Shown one piece after another: positions 17,021 through 26,669 of a DNA stretch of 64,000 nt. Positions within the stretch are counted from its first letter, which is position 1. Each line of letters begins with the position of its first letter. Under the pieces are notes generated by a model. It was not told the origin of the DNA, did no database searches, and worked only from the letters and a program-made list of their open reading frames with translations. A program made the position numbers and the translations under genes. The stretch comes from Clostridium saccharobutylicum DSM 13864 (lineage in GTDB: Bacteria; Bacillota; Clostridia; Clostridiales; Clostridiaceae). Location of the stretch: NCBI RefSeq assembly GCF_000473995.1, contig NC_022571.1:2883416-2947415 (forward strand), in the 5' to 3' direction.

Positions 17021-18892
17021 ATGGAAAATAACTTAGGCATAGTTATCTGTGGAAATTTTATTGAAGAAATTAACTGCATAATAAAAAGAAATAATATAAA
17101 TAATATAGAGGTTTTTCCTTTCTCTTCTAAATGTAATTTGAGCAAATCTAATCAAAATAACTCTTTAACAGAAACAATTGAAAGATGCCAAAAAAAATGT
17201 AGTAAAACAATTATTATAGGTGGGAGTTGTTGTTCTAACATAAAGAATATTGTTACTGATAATGAAAATTGTAAAATACATATATTTGAACATTGTTTCG
17301 ATATGTTTATTAATAAGGATATAATTTCTAATTTTATAAATGAAAACCTATGTATTATAACATCAGGTATGCTTTCTAACTTAGAAGTGAACGATTATAA
17401 TCTTAGTTTTCTCAAAACAAGAAAAAAAATTAGACTTTTAGATACTGGGATAAGTAAAGAAAATCTAAATAAACTTGTCCAATTGTCCTCTTATACACAT
17501 ATACCTTATGATTCATTTTTTATAGGATTAGATTACTTTAATATGTTTATAGAAAAAATACTCTTAGAATGGAAATTAGAATGTGAAAGAGCAGAAAGAA
17601 TGCTTAAACCTGAAGTTTCCATCGACGAAAAATATACAAAACTAGAAACAACAAAAAATTTTATCGAAAATAAAAAAGAACAACTTTTATATATTTTGGA
17701 TAGTATTTACGAATGTGTATTTATTATGGATCAAAACTACGACATACTGTTTATCAATAGAGGCGTCGAGAAAATGCTTCATCTTAAAAATTTTAAAAAT
17801 ATAATTGGTAAAAATGTATTTGATATTGGTATTATACATGATGACTATAGCAATATTATAGCTAATAGATTTAAAAAAGTGATTACTACTAGAACCTCGG
17901 TACCTTTAATTGAAGAAAAACTAATACAATATAACGGTAATGTCATAACAGTTAATATATATTCTGAGCCTATTGAATATAAAGGAAACTTATGCATATT
18001 AAGTGTAATCAGGGATATTTCTGAACATAAAAAATCCGAGAATCTAAAAAATAAAATTATAGAGCAAAGCAAATTATTGGACAGAGCTGCAGAATATGAT
18101 AAACTCAAAACTGAATTTTTTGCAAATTTATCTCATGAATTTAGAACTCCATTAAATGTAATGCTTAGCACTCTTCAATTACTGAATTTAATGGGAGTAA
18201 ATCACTTTAATGATAATACTAAAGAAAAAGTAACAAAATATTATCATATTATGAAACAGAACTGCTACAGATTGTTAAGACTAGTTAATAATTTAATTGA
18301 TCTCACAAAAATAGAAACTCAATATTATAAACTTAATTTAAAAAATGAAAATATTATAGAAATTATAGAAGATATAACTTTATCAGTAACTGATTATGCC
18401 AAAAACAAAGGTTTAGAGATTATATTTGATACAGATGTTGAAGAAAAAATAATGGCTTGCGATGCCGATAAGATTGAAAGAATTATACTTAATCTTCTTT
18501 CCAACGCAATTAAGTTTACCCCATCTGGTGGAAATATACTAATAAATATTCATGATAAAGGTTCCAGTATAATAGTATCTGTAAAAGATAACGGAACTGG
18601 TATTCCCCTTGATAAGCAGGAATATATTTTTAAAAGATTTATTCAAGTGGATAAATCACTTTCAAGAAATCGAGAAGGAAGTGGTATAGGTTTATCACTT
18701 GTAAAATCTCTTGTTGAACTTCATAAGGGTAATATTAAACTTATTAGTACTTATGGTGAAGGTAGTGAATTTATAATGGAATTCCCAATTAGTGTTTTAC
18801 CTTCCAATGAAAAAACTATATTAGATGAAAATTTAAACACGCAAACAAGCATAGAAATGATTAATATAGAATTTTCTGATATATATGATTAA
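17021..18892 (+). CDS. Orphan sensor histidine kinase with PAS domain
   Basis: 623 residues, no clear membrane helix, so probably cytoplasmic. The N-terminal ~200 residues are Cys-containing (G-G-S-C-C-S, E-H-C-F-D-M-F) and faintly recall DUF1638-type sensing domains; I am not sure of this. A PAS domain covers ~220-340, the dimerisation/phosphoacceptor helix has His372 in L-S-H-E-F-R-T-P-L, and the ATPase domain has N-L-L-S-N-A-I-K-F (~490) and D-N-G-T-G-I-P with later G boxes. No response regulator gene is adjacent. The C-terminal ~25 residues after the ATPase are unassigned. Confidence 0.85.
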   Translation: MENNLGIVICGNFIEEINCIIKRNNINNIEVFPFSSKCNLSKSNQNNSLTETIERCQKKCSKTIIIGGSCCSNIKNIVTDNENCKIHIFEHCFDMFINKDIISNFINENLCIITSGMLSNLEVNDYNLSFLKTRKKIRLLDTGISKENLNKLVQLSSYTHIPYDSFFIGLDYFNMFIEKILLEWKLECERAERMLKPEVSIDEKYTKLETTKNFIENKKEQLLYILDSIYECVFIMDQNYDILFINRGVEKMLHLKNFKNIIGKNVFDIGIIHDDYSNIIANRFKKVITTRTSVPLIEEKLIQYNGNVITVNIYSEPIEYKGNLCILSVIRDISEHKKSENLKNKIIEQSKLLDRAAEYDKLKTEFFANLSHEFRTPLNVMLSTLQLLNLMGVNHFNDNTKEKVTKYYHIMKQNCYRLLRLVNNLIDLTKIETQYYKLNLKNENIIEIIEDITLSVTDYAKNKGLEIIFDTDVEEKIMACDADKIERIILNLLSNAIKFTPSGGNILINIHDKGSSIIVSVKDNGTGIPLDKQEYIFKRFIQVDKSLSRNREGSGIGLSLVKSLVELHKGNIKLISTYGEGSEFIMEFPISVLPSNEKTILDENLNTQTSIEMINIEFSDIYD

Positions 18893-18904
18893 TTACAAGT
18901 AATC

Positions 18905-18971
18905 AATTATATACCCTTTTATGTTTTTAAACATTAGCTTAATATTTAAAAACATAAAAGGGTATATGATT
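18905..18971. terminator. Bidirectional terminator between kinase and lysozyme genes
   Basis: ATATACCCTTTTATGTTTTT pairs with its reverse complement at about 18948-18967; the full stem is about 25 bp with a 13-nt loop. It serves two convergent genes. Confidence 0.85.
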
Positions 18972-18991
18972 AGCTCCTATACCCTAAAAAC

Positions 18992-20026
18992 TTAGCTTAA
19001 TTTAGTTGCAACTCCATTGCTATCAAATCTGTACCCATACATCTCACAATCGTGAATCATAGAACCATTTGAATATAAGCAATAATCTTTACCATTGTCA
19101 CTTATCCATCCAGTTTGCATAACTCCATTAGAGTCAAAGTAATACCATTTATCATTAATTTTTTGCCACCCTGTTTTGATAGATCCATCATTTAAATCTC
19201 CGAGATAATACCATTTATTATCTTGTAATAACCATCCTGATTTCATTGAACCATCATCTGAGCGTCCTAAATAGTACCAATTATTTCCTTCCTTTTTCCA
19301 ATCATAAAGCATCCATCCTTCATTATCGAATAGATACCATAAACCATCAATCTTTTCCCATCCATTTTTAGTATAACTTCCATTTATATGCTTGTACCAC
19401 CACTTTCCATTCTGTATAATCCATTGTCCTGCTATAATAGCATTATCTAATAATACACCTTCGGTAAATAAATTAACATCACATCCTTCACTTATTCCAC
19501 TAATAGAACCATTTTCAGTATATTGATGTCCTACTCTATTTGTAAAGAAATTGGAATGTAAATTCCAAGGATCATCATTATAATTTGCTTCCCAGAAAGG
19601 CATATCTTTTATTGTTTCTTCTGCATCTGTTAAATAATCTATAAAGCTAGTATAGCTATAAATCCCCAATTCTAGTGGACTTAATTGTTTAAATGTTGAT
19701 ATAAATCTTCTAACATAATTTGATAAACCTGAAAAATTAGTTTCTACATCCATCATAGGAATCAAATCCCAATCATAATCTTTTATTTTTCCATAAAAAT
19801 TTTGTGCCTGTGCTTCTGGTGTACTGCTTCCAACTAAAAAATGATATGCTCCTACTTTTAAATTATTTGCTTTACATTGATTATAGAAAGTTTTCATTGC
19901 GCTATCTTTAAAAGTAGCACCTTCAGTTGCTTTCACATAAACATATTTCACTCCATCATCTGCAACTCTACTAAAATCTATACTTCCATTATTATTTGAT
20001 ATATCTATTCCCTTTATATATGACAT
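18992..20026 (-). CDS. GH25 lysozyme with choline-type cell-wall-binding repeats
   Basis: 344 residues. Residues 1-~195 are a GH25 muramidase (start G-I-D-I-S-N-N-N-G, Y-V-K-A-T-E-G, acidic pair in M-M-D-V-E-T, G-V-G-A-Y-H-F-like strand). Residues ~200-340 are about six cell-wall-binding repeats (G-W, W-Y-Y-F/L, G-x-M-x-x-G-W). There is no signal peptide, as in phage endolysins released by a holin. The holin gene lies immediately upstream, 82 bp away, in the same direction. AAGGAAGG precedes ATG 20026. Confidence 0.92.
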   Translation of the reverse strand: MSYIKGIDISNNNGSIDFSRVADDGVKYVYVKATEGATFKDSAMKTFYNQCKANNLKVGAYHFLVGSSTPEAQAQNFYGKIKDYDWDLIPMMDVETNFSGLSNYVRRFISTFKQLSPLELGIYSYTSFIDYLTDAEETIKDMPFWEANYNDDPWNLHSNFFTNRVGHQYTENGSISGISEGCDVNLFTEGVLLDNAIIAGQWIIQNGKWWYKHINGSYTKNGWEKIDGLWYLFDNEGWMLYDWKKEGNNWYYLGRSDDGSMKSGWLLQDNKWYYLGDLNDGSIKTGWQKINDKWYYFDSNGVMQTGWISDNGKDYCLYSNGSMIHDCEMYGYRFDSNGVATKLS

Positions 20027-20108
20027 CTGATTCCTTCCTTTCTTATATTATTAAAAAGTAGCCAAAATGGCTACTTAATTACTATTTATCAAACTAACAA
20101 TCTTAAAA

Positions 20109-20354
20109 TTATTTAGTTTTATTTTCTGTAGAATTTGTTGATGTAGTAGTTTGATCACTTATTCCTGGTGTACTTGTATCTACTATTATTCCAGACATTG
20201 TTAAAATTGTTAAAATAGCATTTACGACTGCTGAATAATCACTAGGAAGTTGTAAACCTAATTGTTGAACTAATAATGCTATAGCACTAACCATTGAAAC
20301 CCAAAATGCTTTATTTTTCAATCTTGCTTTTAAATCAATATTTAACATCTCCAT
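20109..20354 (-). CDS. Phage holin, phi-LC3-like
   Basis: 81 residues matching the small phage_holin_1/phi-LC3 pattern: N-I-D-L-K-A-R-L-K-N-K-A-F-W at the start, two hydrophobic helices (~17-32 and ~40-56), G-I-I-V-D-T-S-T-P-G-I-S-D, and a polar Ser/Thr tail. Holins form membrane lesions that let the endolysin reach the wall, and the lysozyme follows directly. GAAGGTG precedes the ATG. No tail or other structural phage genes lie in the window. Confidence 0.85.
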   Translation of the reverse strand: MEMLNIDLKARLKNKAFWVSMVSAIALLVQQLGLQLPSDYSAVVNAILTILTMSGIIVDTSTPGISDQTTTSTNSTENKTK

Positions 20355-20515
20355 GGTTCACCTTCTTTTCTTTTGTACTACATATTATGCAAAAGTATCC
20401 TTAATGGCTACTATAAAAATTATAGTAATATTTATATTTTAACTAATCTTTGCAAAACATCTTGAGTAACATATGTACTGTAAAAAAGAAAAAATAAGGG
20501 CAGTAAACAGTATTT

Positions 20516-20722
20516 CTACTCTCTACTACCCTTATCTATATTATTACCTTTTTCAATTTCTTTTAATATTTTCTTATTTATTTCATTGACTTGATCTACA
20601 CTCAAACCTTTTTTCTTAATAGCATTAGTAAAAATGTTTTTTACTATATTCCATTCATTAACTTTATTTTGTTCAATTTGCAAATCTATATCTCTTAATA
20701 ATTCAAAAGTATATTTATCCAT
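20516..20722 (-). CDS. Small helical hypothetical protein near the lysis pair
   Basis: 68 residues, charged, probably two helices (D-K-Y-T-F-E-L-L-R-D-I-D and V-D-Q-V-N-E-I-N-K-K-I-L). GGAGTGG lies ~12 nt before the ATG. It is upstream of and parallel to the holin, so it could belong to the same phage-like transcript. Family not recognised. Confidence 0.55.
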   Translation of the reverse strand: MDKYTFELLRDIDLQIEQNKVNEWNIVKNIFTNAIKKKGLSVDQVNEINKKILKEIEKGNNIDKGSRE

Positions 20723-21125
20723 GTTTAATTAGCCACTCCATTTACATATAATATTATTTTATAAAACACATATAATAAGGTAATAAAGTTTTTCCTTATT
20801 ACCTTATCAATTAAGATGTTTATTATATTTTTCTTGGTTGTATTTTGGGGAAGGGGTATAAATCTTTGTAACCCAAGAAATAATATTTTACTAGGTTATA
20901 CTGGGTATTATGTCTAAATCAATATTAACATATTATTATAAAATATTCAATATCACTTAATAATTTTTATTTATTATATCAAAAAAGAATATAGAAAAAT
21001 AATCATGTTCATGTAACATTCTTACTTCCCATCATACTTAATAACTATAGACTCTGATATCACTTTTAAAAATATTCTGTTTATGCATGATTTTGTACGT
21101 TTAGAAGAAAAAGTATTTATTTAAT
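20723..21125. other. Gene-free gap upstream of the lysis module
   Basis: AT-rich with one odd GC-richer block at 20833-20880: CTTGG ... GGGGAAGGGG ... CCCAAG, able to form a weak hairpin. No convincing ORF or known RNA motif seen. Confidence 0.4.
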
Positions 21126-21281
21126 TTAAGAATTATGAGAATATGTAATTGCAACAAATATATAATATTGTCCATATTTTTGTACCATTTTCAAATGACT
21201 TATTACACCACAATAAGTCATTTTTTTATTTTCAAGAGTTAATTCTGAATTCTCAGCAGTGATAAATTTACATTTTTTCAT
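21126..21281 (-). CDS. Possible 51-residue hypothetical protein
   Basis: Translation from ATG 21281 gives 51 residues beginning M-K-K-C-K-F-I-T-A-E-N-S with mixed polar and hydrophobic composition. GAGGATGG lies ~10 nt upstream. A perfect hairpin inside it (AATGACTTATT/AATAAGTCATT at 21192-21220, with T7 on the plus strand) raises the alternative that this is a plus-strand terminator and not a gene. Confidence 0.35.
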   Translation of the reverse strand: MKKCKFITAENSELTLENKKMTYCGVISHLKMVQKYGQYYIFVAITYSHNS

Positions 21282-21381
21282 AAAAAATACCATCCTCATC
21301 ATTTAAAATTTTATTCAAATAATGCGAACAGTATTTTTTATCAATTATCTATTTTAAGAGTCATTTCAACTCTATAAATTC

Positions 21382-22380
21382 CTAATTTAAAACCCTTCCA
21401 AAATATTTCATATTTGAAGTTGAAAGCTTAGAAATTTTAACTACATCTCCTGTATGAGGTGCTTGAATATACATATCATTTCCAATATACATTCCTACAT
21501 GCGTAGCATCAGTAGGATTATTAAATACTAAATCTCCCGGTTTAATTTCAGCTATCGTTACAGTTGTCGCAAAACTTTGTTGCTCCTGAGATGTTCTTGG
21601 TATACTTATTCCTTGAGAATTAAATACATACTGCATAAGTCCAGAACAGTCAAATCCCTGTGGGCTTGTACCGCCCCATAGATAAGGAACTCCTAAATAT
21701 TTTTCTGATTCCAATATTATCGTCTTAGCCTTATCTGAAATATCAGAAGGTAATGTTACTGGAACTGTATCGCTTGTTTCTGTATTTAATAATTCACTAT
21801 GATCTTGTACATATTTTAAAAGATCTTGCTTTTGATCCTCTAAATCTTTAATCTCTTTTTCAACCTCATCTTTACTTTTTTGAAGTTCATCATTTTCTTT
21901 TTCTATATTAACTTTAATATTTTCAAGATTTTCTTTAGACTTTTTTGCTTGATTTACAAGATTATTATCACTTTCACATATCTTAGAAATTAAATAAACC
22001 TTTTGTGTAGCTTGTAAAACATCTTCTGATGAAAATACTGCATCAATATATTTCATTGGCGTTGCTGCAATTCCTCCATTAGTTTGAATTAATTTCAATC
22101 TATCTGACAGTTGCTTGTCCTTATCTTCTATATCTTGTTGTGCTAAAGCTAACTTATCTTCATTATCCTTTATCTCTTTTTCTTTTTTCTCAATTTGATC
22201 TTTATAATCATTAAGCTTAGTCATATTATCTTCAATTTTACTATCACATTCTTGTATATTTTGTTCAACTTGTTCTAACGTTGGTTCGCTAGGCTCTGCA
22301 TATGCTGGCAATGCACTAGTTACACTTGTCAAAAACAGCAAAGTCGCTACTATTGTAGTTATATATTTTTTCTTCATCAT
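21382..22380 (-). CDS. Secreted NlpC/P60 peptidoglycan endopeptidase with coiled coil
   Basis: 332 residues. Signal peptide 1-~28 ending A-L-P-A-Y-A. A long coiled coil runs ~33-200 (E/K/D-rich heptads). The C-terminal NlpC/P60 domain (~222-332) has catalytic Cys245 in F-D-C-S-G-L, His294 in D-A-T-H-V-G-M-Y, and a third polar residue near His309. It cleaves peptide stems in the cell wall. The architecture matches CwlO-like autolysins, whose activity is usually controlled through the coiled coil. It is a single gene. Confidence 0.92.
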   Translation of the reverse strand: MMKKKYITTIVATLLFLTSVTSALPAYAEPSEPTLEQVEQNIQECDSKIEDNMTKLNDYKDQIEKKEKEIKDNEDKLALAQQDIEDKDKQLSDRLKLIQTNGGIAATPMKYIDAVFSSEDVLQATQKVYLISKICESDNNLVNQAKKSKENLENIKVNIEKENDELQKSKDEVEKEIKDLEDQKQDLLKYVQDHSELLNTETSDTVPVTLPSDISDKAKTIILESEKYLGVPYLWGGTSPQGFDCSGLMQYVFNSQGISIPRTSQEQQSFATTVTIAEIKPGDLVFNNPTDATHVGMYIGNDMYIQAPHTGDVVKISKLSTSNMKYFGRVLN

Positions 22381-22873
22381 AATATTCTCCTTTAGTCGCT
22401 TATTGCATATTCTTCATTATCAACTTCATACACGCATCATTTTATTTTTATATTTACTATGATTCATATTATCTTATATTGTTAACTCTTGATTTTTACC
22501 TTATTCACTTTAACTATGTATATTATATAAAATTGATTATATGCATTAAGTTATCTTTAAATAACTTCTTTTGTTAGTAGTGCTAGCTTAATTTATTTGT
22601 ACCACTAAATACATTATAATACAATATTATCTTTTATTTTTTACAATTTTATTAAGATTTAATTTTTAGTTGTATTTACATACATTAGTGCTAAATAAAA
22701 ATTAAAGCAAGTTAATATAATTTAGCTTCATTAAATATAAAATTCACTAAATTATAAAAAACCTGCTTTAAATTTTTTATTAAATTTAAAGCAGGTTTTT
22801 ATAATTCAAATATATACTTATATATAGTATATATTATTTTTAAAAACACTATTAAATAATTATTAAATGTATA
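22381..22873. other. AT-rich gap with the prs terminator
   Basis: No gene seen. The terminator at 22756-22800 is listed separately. The remaining sequence shows no conserved RNA motif. Confidence 0.5.
22756..22800. terminator. Terminator of the PRPP synthetase gene
   Basis: A 19-bp perfect stem, AAAAACCTGCTTTAAATTT against its complement at 22782-22800, with a 7-nt loop and T-runs on both strands. Confidence 0.85.
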
Positions 22874-23965
22874 TTATTTGTTTAATAAAGTATGTATTAT
22901 TCTTGTAGCATCTAAATATTTAGCAATAGATTTACCATGATTTAATCTATTGATTATTCTTGCTGAGAATTCCGACATATCAACAGCTTCAAACCATTTT
23001 GCATCATTTAATTCTTGTGATATGTATGTTAGATTAGTAGAATATATTCTTGATATTATTCCATCTTCATAGAATTTATTAAACTTATCAAGACCTTCTG
23101 TAAAGAATGTAAATGTTGCTGCTACATATACATTTCTAGCATTTCTATTTTTCAATTCTTTTGCTATATCAAGAACAGATTCTCCTGATGCTATCATATC
23201 ATCAACAATTAAAACATCTTTTCCTTCTACGTCTCTTCCCATATATTCATGTTGTACTATAGGATTTTTACCATTAACTATTGTTGAATGATCTCTTCTC
23301 TTATAGAATAATCCAACATCAACTCCTAAAGCACTTGAATAGTAAATTGCTCTATCCATAGCTCCAGTATCTGGACTTATTACAAGTAACTTTTCTTTAT
23401 CTAATTCTAATGATTTTTCATTACACACAAGTGCCTTTACTATATCATAAGTTGGATATATGTTTTCAAAAGATAATAATGGGATTGCATTTTGGATGTT
23501 AGGATCATGAACATCAAATGTGATAATTTCATCTACACCTAATCTTTCAAGCTCTTGAAGCGCTAAAGCACAGTCCAAAGATTCTCTACCTTTACGTCTG
23601 TGTTGTCTTGATTCATATAGAAGTGGCATGATTACTGTTATTCTTGCAGCTTTACCTCTTATGGCAGCTACTGTTCTCTTTATATCTTGAAAATGTTCAT
23701 CCGGTCCCTTGTGATGCTCGAATCCAAACATAGTATATGTGCAGCTATAATTACCAACATCGCATAATATATATATGTCTCTTCCTCTTACAGTTTCAGA
23801 AATTTTTACTTTTCCTTCACCATTTGCGAATCTTATTTCGTCTAGTGGTATTAAAAATGATTCTGTAGTATTTCTTTGTTCTTGGATATACTTGTCAATT
23901 GCATTTCCTAAAGTTGCGCAGCTTTCTAATGCTATTATTCCAAGATCATGATTTAATTCGTTCAT
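22874..23965 (-). CDS. Ribose-phosphate pyrophosphokinase (PRPP synthetase), long form
   Basis: Makes PRPP from ribose 5-phosphate and ATP for nucleotide, His and Trp synthesis. Key motifs: the phosphoribosyl-binding loop L-I-V-D-D-M-I-A-S-G-E-S, the P-L-L-Y-E-S-R-Q-H-R-R-K-G-R-E-S catalytic segment, and F-D-V-H-D-P. At 363 residues it is ~45 longer than the usual 315-residue Prs, and the N terminus differs (G-I-I-A-L-E-S-C-A rather than the usual F-S-G opening), so it may be a second, divergent paralogue. AGGGGGAAG precedes the ATG. Confidence 0.85.
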   Translation of the reverse strand: MNELNHDLGIIALESCATLGNAIDKYIQEQRNTTESFLIPLDEIRFANGEGKVKISETVRGRDIYILCDVGNYSCTYTMFGFEHHKGPDEHFQDIKRTVAAIRGKAARITVIMPLLYESRQHRRKGRESLDCALALQELERLGVDEIITFDVHDPNIQNAIPLLSFENIYPTYDIVKALVCNEKSLELDKEKLLVISPDTGAMDRAIYYSSALGVDVGLFYKRRDHSTIVNGKNPIVQHEYMGRDVEGKDVLIVDDMIASGESVLDIAKELKNRNARNVYVAATFTFFTEGLDKFNKFYEDGIISRIYSTNLTYISQELNDAKWFEAVDMSEFSARIINRLNHGKSIAKYLDATRIIHTLLNK

Positions 23966-24106
23966 CGGTCTTCCCCCTCATGGTTAATTAAAAGATTACG
24001 TAGTTAATTTAATATAGATATACTAAACTACTTACTAGTATATACTATAATTTAAAATTTATAAATATATTATTATATTTTTGGAATTGTCTGATAATAT
24101 TATTTT

Positions 24107-24266
24107 AGGCACATTCAAAAAATAACAAGTCCATATGCCGAGCTTATTTTTCATCATTTTTATTTTACCAGATTCCTCTAATAGACTTACTATGAGACAA
24201 ATTTGATTTCTTACCTGATGAAAAAATCATGACATTTTTGACTTGTTATTTTCTTTCATATGCATT
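24107..24266 (+). repeat. Family B repeat copy B1 (~160 bp)
   Basis: Left end AGGCACATTCAAAAAATAAC and right end ..ACTTGTTATTTTCTTTCATATGC are inverted. The interior TTCCTCTAATAGACT..ATGAGACAAAT matches copies B4 and B6. It stops 3 bp from the TAA of the helicase gene. The flanking 23966-24106 stretch has no gene. Confidence 0.8.
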
Positions 24267-24269
24267 AAA

Positions 24270-26027
24270 TTAAATCCTTTTAAGAATTTCATTTATAGCT
24301 TCGCTCACTTTTAATCTTTCTTCATAAACCCATTCTACATTAAACTTCAAATTAAATATCTTAGAAAATGAATAATACATATTTATTTTCTGATAATAAA
24401 TTTCCAAATCATCTAAATTGCCATTAAAACATTGTGGAATAAATAACTCTTCTTGTTTATTTATAAATAATTCATCAACATAATCTAAGAATGTTTGCAT
24501 AAGTTCATCTCGGCTTACATCAAAAGGAACTTTTAGCAAATCCCATTGATCTTCTTCACTAAGTTTATATTTTTTTATTTTATCTAATATCAAAATATAC
24601 TCACTTACATCCATTTTAGTATAATAGTCTAATTTCTCTTCTCGTGTACTCCAAAGAGCAAGTTTCTCATTTAAAGGTAAACTTTTTATGTTAAGTATAG
24701 CTTCTGATGGACCAATTACTGCTTCTCTTATAACTTGGTCTTTTGCTTCTAGCTTTGATTTAATAAACTCTGCACTTCCACCTACTCCTGCAATATATCC
24801 AACTTCATATATTCCTTGTCTACCTGCACGACCGCCTACTTGTTTTATCTCTTGTGAAGTTAACTCTCTAACTTCTTCACCATCAAATTTTCGTATACTC
24901 ATGAATATAATTCTTCTAATAGGTAAATTTACTCCCATTCCTATAGCATCTGTAGTCACAAGAACTTTTGTCTCTTTTTTTACAAATTGTTCATATTGCA
25001 TTTTTCTAACTTCTGGTGGTAAATCTCCATATATTATACTTGTTTTAATTCCTCTATTTGAATATTCTTGGGCTATTTCTAAAACTCTTTTCTTTGAAAA
25101 TACTACGATTGCATCTCCATCTTGTACATCGTTATACGAAAAATTTTTATCTTCGACTTCTAGAGGAATTGCTCTCTTATATTCTTTAATTTCATATTCA
25201 TCATTACAATCACTAATCATCTTTTCTAATATATATTTTGAATTAAGAGCTCCACATATATGAATTTCATTACATTGAAGACCAAGTACAGACTTACTCC
25301 ATGCCATTCCTCTAAACGTATCACTTATCATTTGTATTTCATCAATAACAGCTATATCATAATGCTCTTTAAGATTAACCTTTTCTATAGTACATGACGT
25401 ATGAGTAGCACCTGGCTTAATTACTTCCTCTTCACCTGTTGATAAATTACATACTATTCCTTCATTATTTAATTTCTCAAAATTTTCTAAAGCTAAAATT
25501 CTAAGTGGAGATAAATATACTCCATTTCTTGCAGTTTTAAGACGTTGAATTGCATTATAAGTTTTTCCGGTATTGGTATCTCCTAAATGAATATAAAACT
25601 TTCTTTTCATTCGCCTTGCAGCAATATACTCATCTTTCGGATTTTCTGGAAAGTTCTTTTCAAACTCATTAGCAATTAATTTAGGTATGACATGCTTTGT
25701 AAGTAATGTCATTATTCCTTGATTCAAAAAACTATTATAATTACCTCTTACAACATCATAAAAATCAAATTCTGTATTATTCTTTTTATTATACTCATTA
25801 AGAATTCTCTTTGACGTATATTCTAATAATTCTTCATATCTCTCACATACATCATTAAACTCTCTTAGTCCTTCATTTTTTAATTCTTTAAGCTTTATCA
25901 TTTTTTTTCTTATGGCACTTTCATGCTCTAAAAGGGCTCCTGGCTTTGAATGTTCTACTATTTCTTCTATTTGATTTATTTGACTTTTAAATTTTTTAAA
26001 TTCCCTTTGTGCTGCATTCTTCTTCAT
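24270..26027 (-). CDS. SUV3-like DExH RNA helicase
   Basis: 585 residues. Walker A is G-D-T-N-T-G-K-T (149-156), motif II is D-E-I-Q (229-232), and motif VI is Q-V-G-G-R-A-G-R-Q-G (396-405). The D-E-I-Q box and layout are those of SUV3, the mitochondrial degradosome helicase, a family found patchily in bacteria including clostridia. A basic helical N-terminal ~130 residues precede the core, and a helical C-terminal domain follows. It probably unwinds RNA for decay; its nuclease partner is unknown. AGGAGGG precedes the ATG. Family-B repeat DNA abuts the stop. Confidence 0.88.
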   Translation of the reverse strand: MKKNAAQREFKKFKSQINQIEEIVEHSKPGALLEHESAIRKKMIKLKELKNEGLREFNDVCERYEELLEYTSKRILNEYNKKNNTEFDFYDVVRGNYNSFLNQGIMTLLTKHVIPKLIANEFEKNFPENPKDEYIAARRMKRKFYIHLGDTNTGKTYNAIQRLKTARNGVYLSPLRILALENFEKLNNEGIVCNLSTGEEEVIKPGATHTSCTIEKVNLKEHYDIAVIDEIQMISDTFRGMAWSKSVLGLQCNEIHICGALNSKYILEKMISDCNDEYEIKEYKRAIPLEVEDKNFSYNDVQDGDAIVVFSKKRVLEIAQEYSNRGIKTSIIYGDLPPEVRKMQYEQFVKKETKVLVTTDAIGMGVNLPIRRIIFMSIRKFDGEEVRELTSQEIKQVGGRAGRQGIYEVGYIAGVGGSAEFIKSKLEAKDQVIREAVIGPSEAILNIKSLPLNEKLALWSTREEKLDYYTKMDVSEYILILDKIKKYKLSEEDQWDLLKVPFDVSRDELMQTFLDYVDELFINKQEELFIPQCFNGNLDDLEIYYQKINMYYSFSKIFNLKFNVEWVYEERLKVSEAINEILKRI

Positions 26028-26087
26028 TTATTACCCTCCTTTAAATAAAAACGATAACGCTGTTTAATTCAAAAAGTTATATTTTAT

Positions 26088-26474
26088 TTATAAATTATAA
26101 TAATCTACAATAATTTTCTTATCTATTTCATCAAATTCATAACCATCTAAATCATTTTTGTTTATCCATTTAGCTTCATCATAACTTTTATCTAATACAA
26201 ATTTTCCCTTTAAGTCTCCTAAATATACCTTAATTCCTTCATTGTTTTCTGAATCTATAGCATATTCATTAAATTGCTTTAGATCAAAGACAATTGTTTT
26301 TAAAATCTTATTTACAGATTTATTTATGCATTTTTCATAACTTTCTTTTCCTTTTATTTTTTGAGTAAGTAACGACCATATTTCTTTTTGTCCCTTTTTA
26401 ACTTTCTTTTTCAATACCAATATGTTCCCAAAATCATCCTTAATTAACAATGTACACCCAGTAAAATTCATCAT
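26088..26474 (-). CDS. Nudix-fold protein with degenerate Nudix box
   Basis: 128 residues with the Nudix-type strand order (N-F-T-G-C-T-L-L-I-K-D-D-F-G-N-I-L-V-L-K-K-K). The box region reads K-G-K-E-S-Y-E-K-C-I-N-K-S-V-N-K-I where active enzymes need R-E-x-x-E-E, so the metal-binding Glu residues are missing. It is probably not a hydrolase; a binding role is inferred. AGGAG precedes the ATGATG start. It lies 60 bp upstream of the SUV3-like gene in the same direction and may be co-transcribed. Confidence 0.65.
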   Translation of the reverse strand: MMNFTGCTLLIKDDFGNILVLKKKVKKGQKEIWSLLTQKIKGKESYEKCINKSVNKILKTIVFDLKQFNEYAIDSENNEGIKVYLGDLKGKFVLDKSYDEAKWINKNDLDGYEFDEIDKKIIVDYYNL

Positions 26475-26669
26475 AATATTTTCTCCTGTATTTTAATTTT
26501 TCAATATATTTTGTGTGTTAATTGCACCATTAATACTTTTATTAATAATATTCTTTTCTTACAAATAGATTTTTTACAAATATAATCAAAACTCAAGTAT
26601 ACTCTAATGCTCCTACTAACATTATACAATATTTCTTAAATTTTCATCAATATTTTTATATAATTAATA

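Noticed and set aside
24688-25263. 191-codon plus-strand frame within the helicase gene
   Set aside because: Antisense shadow covering essential helicase motifs on the other strand.
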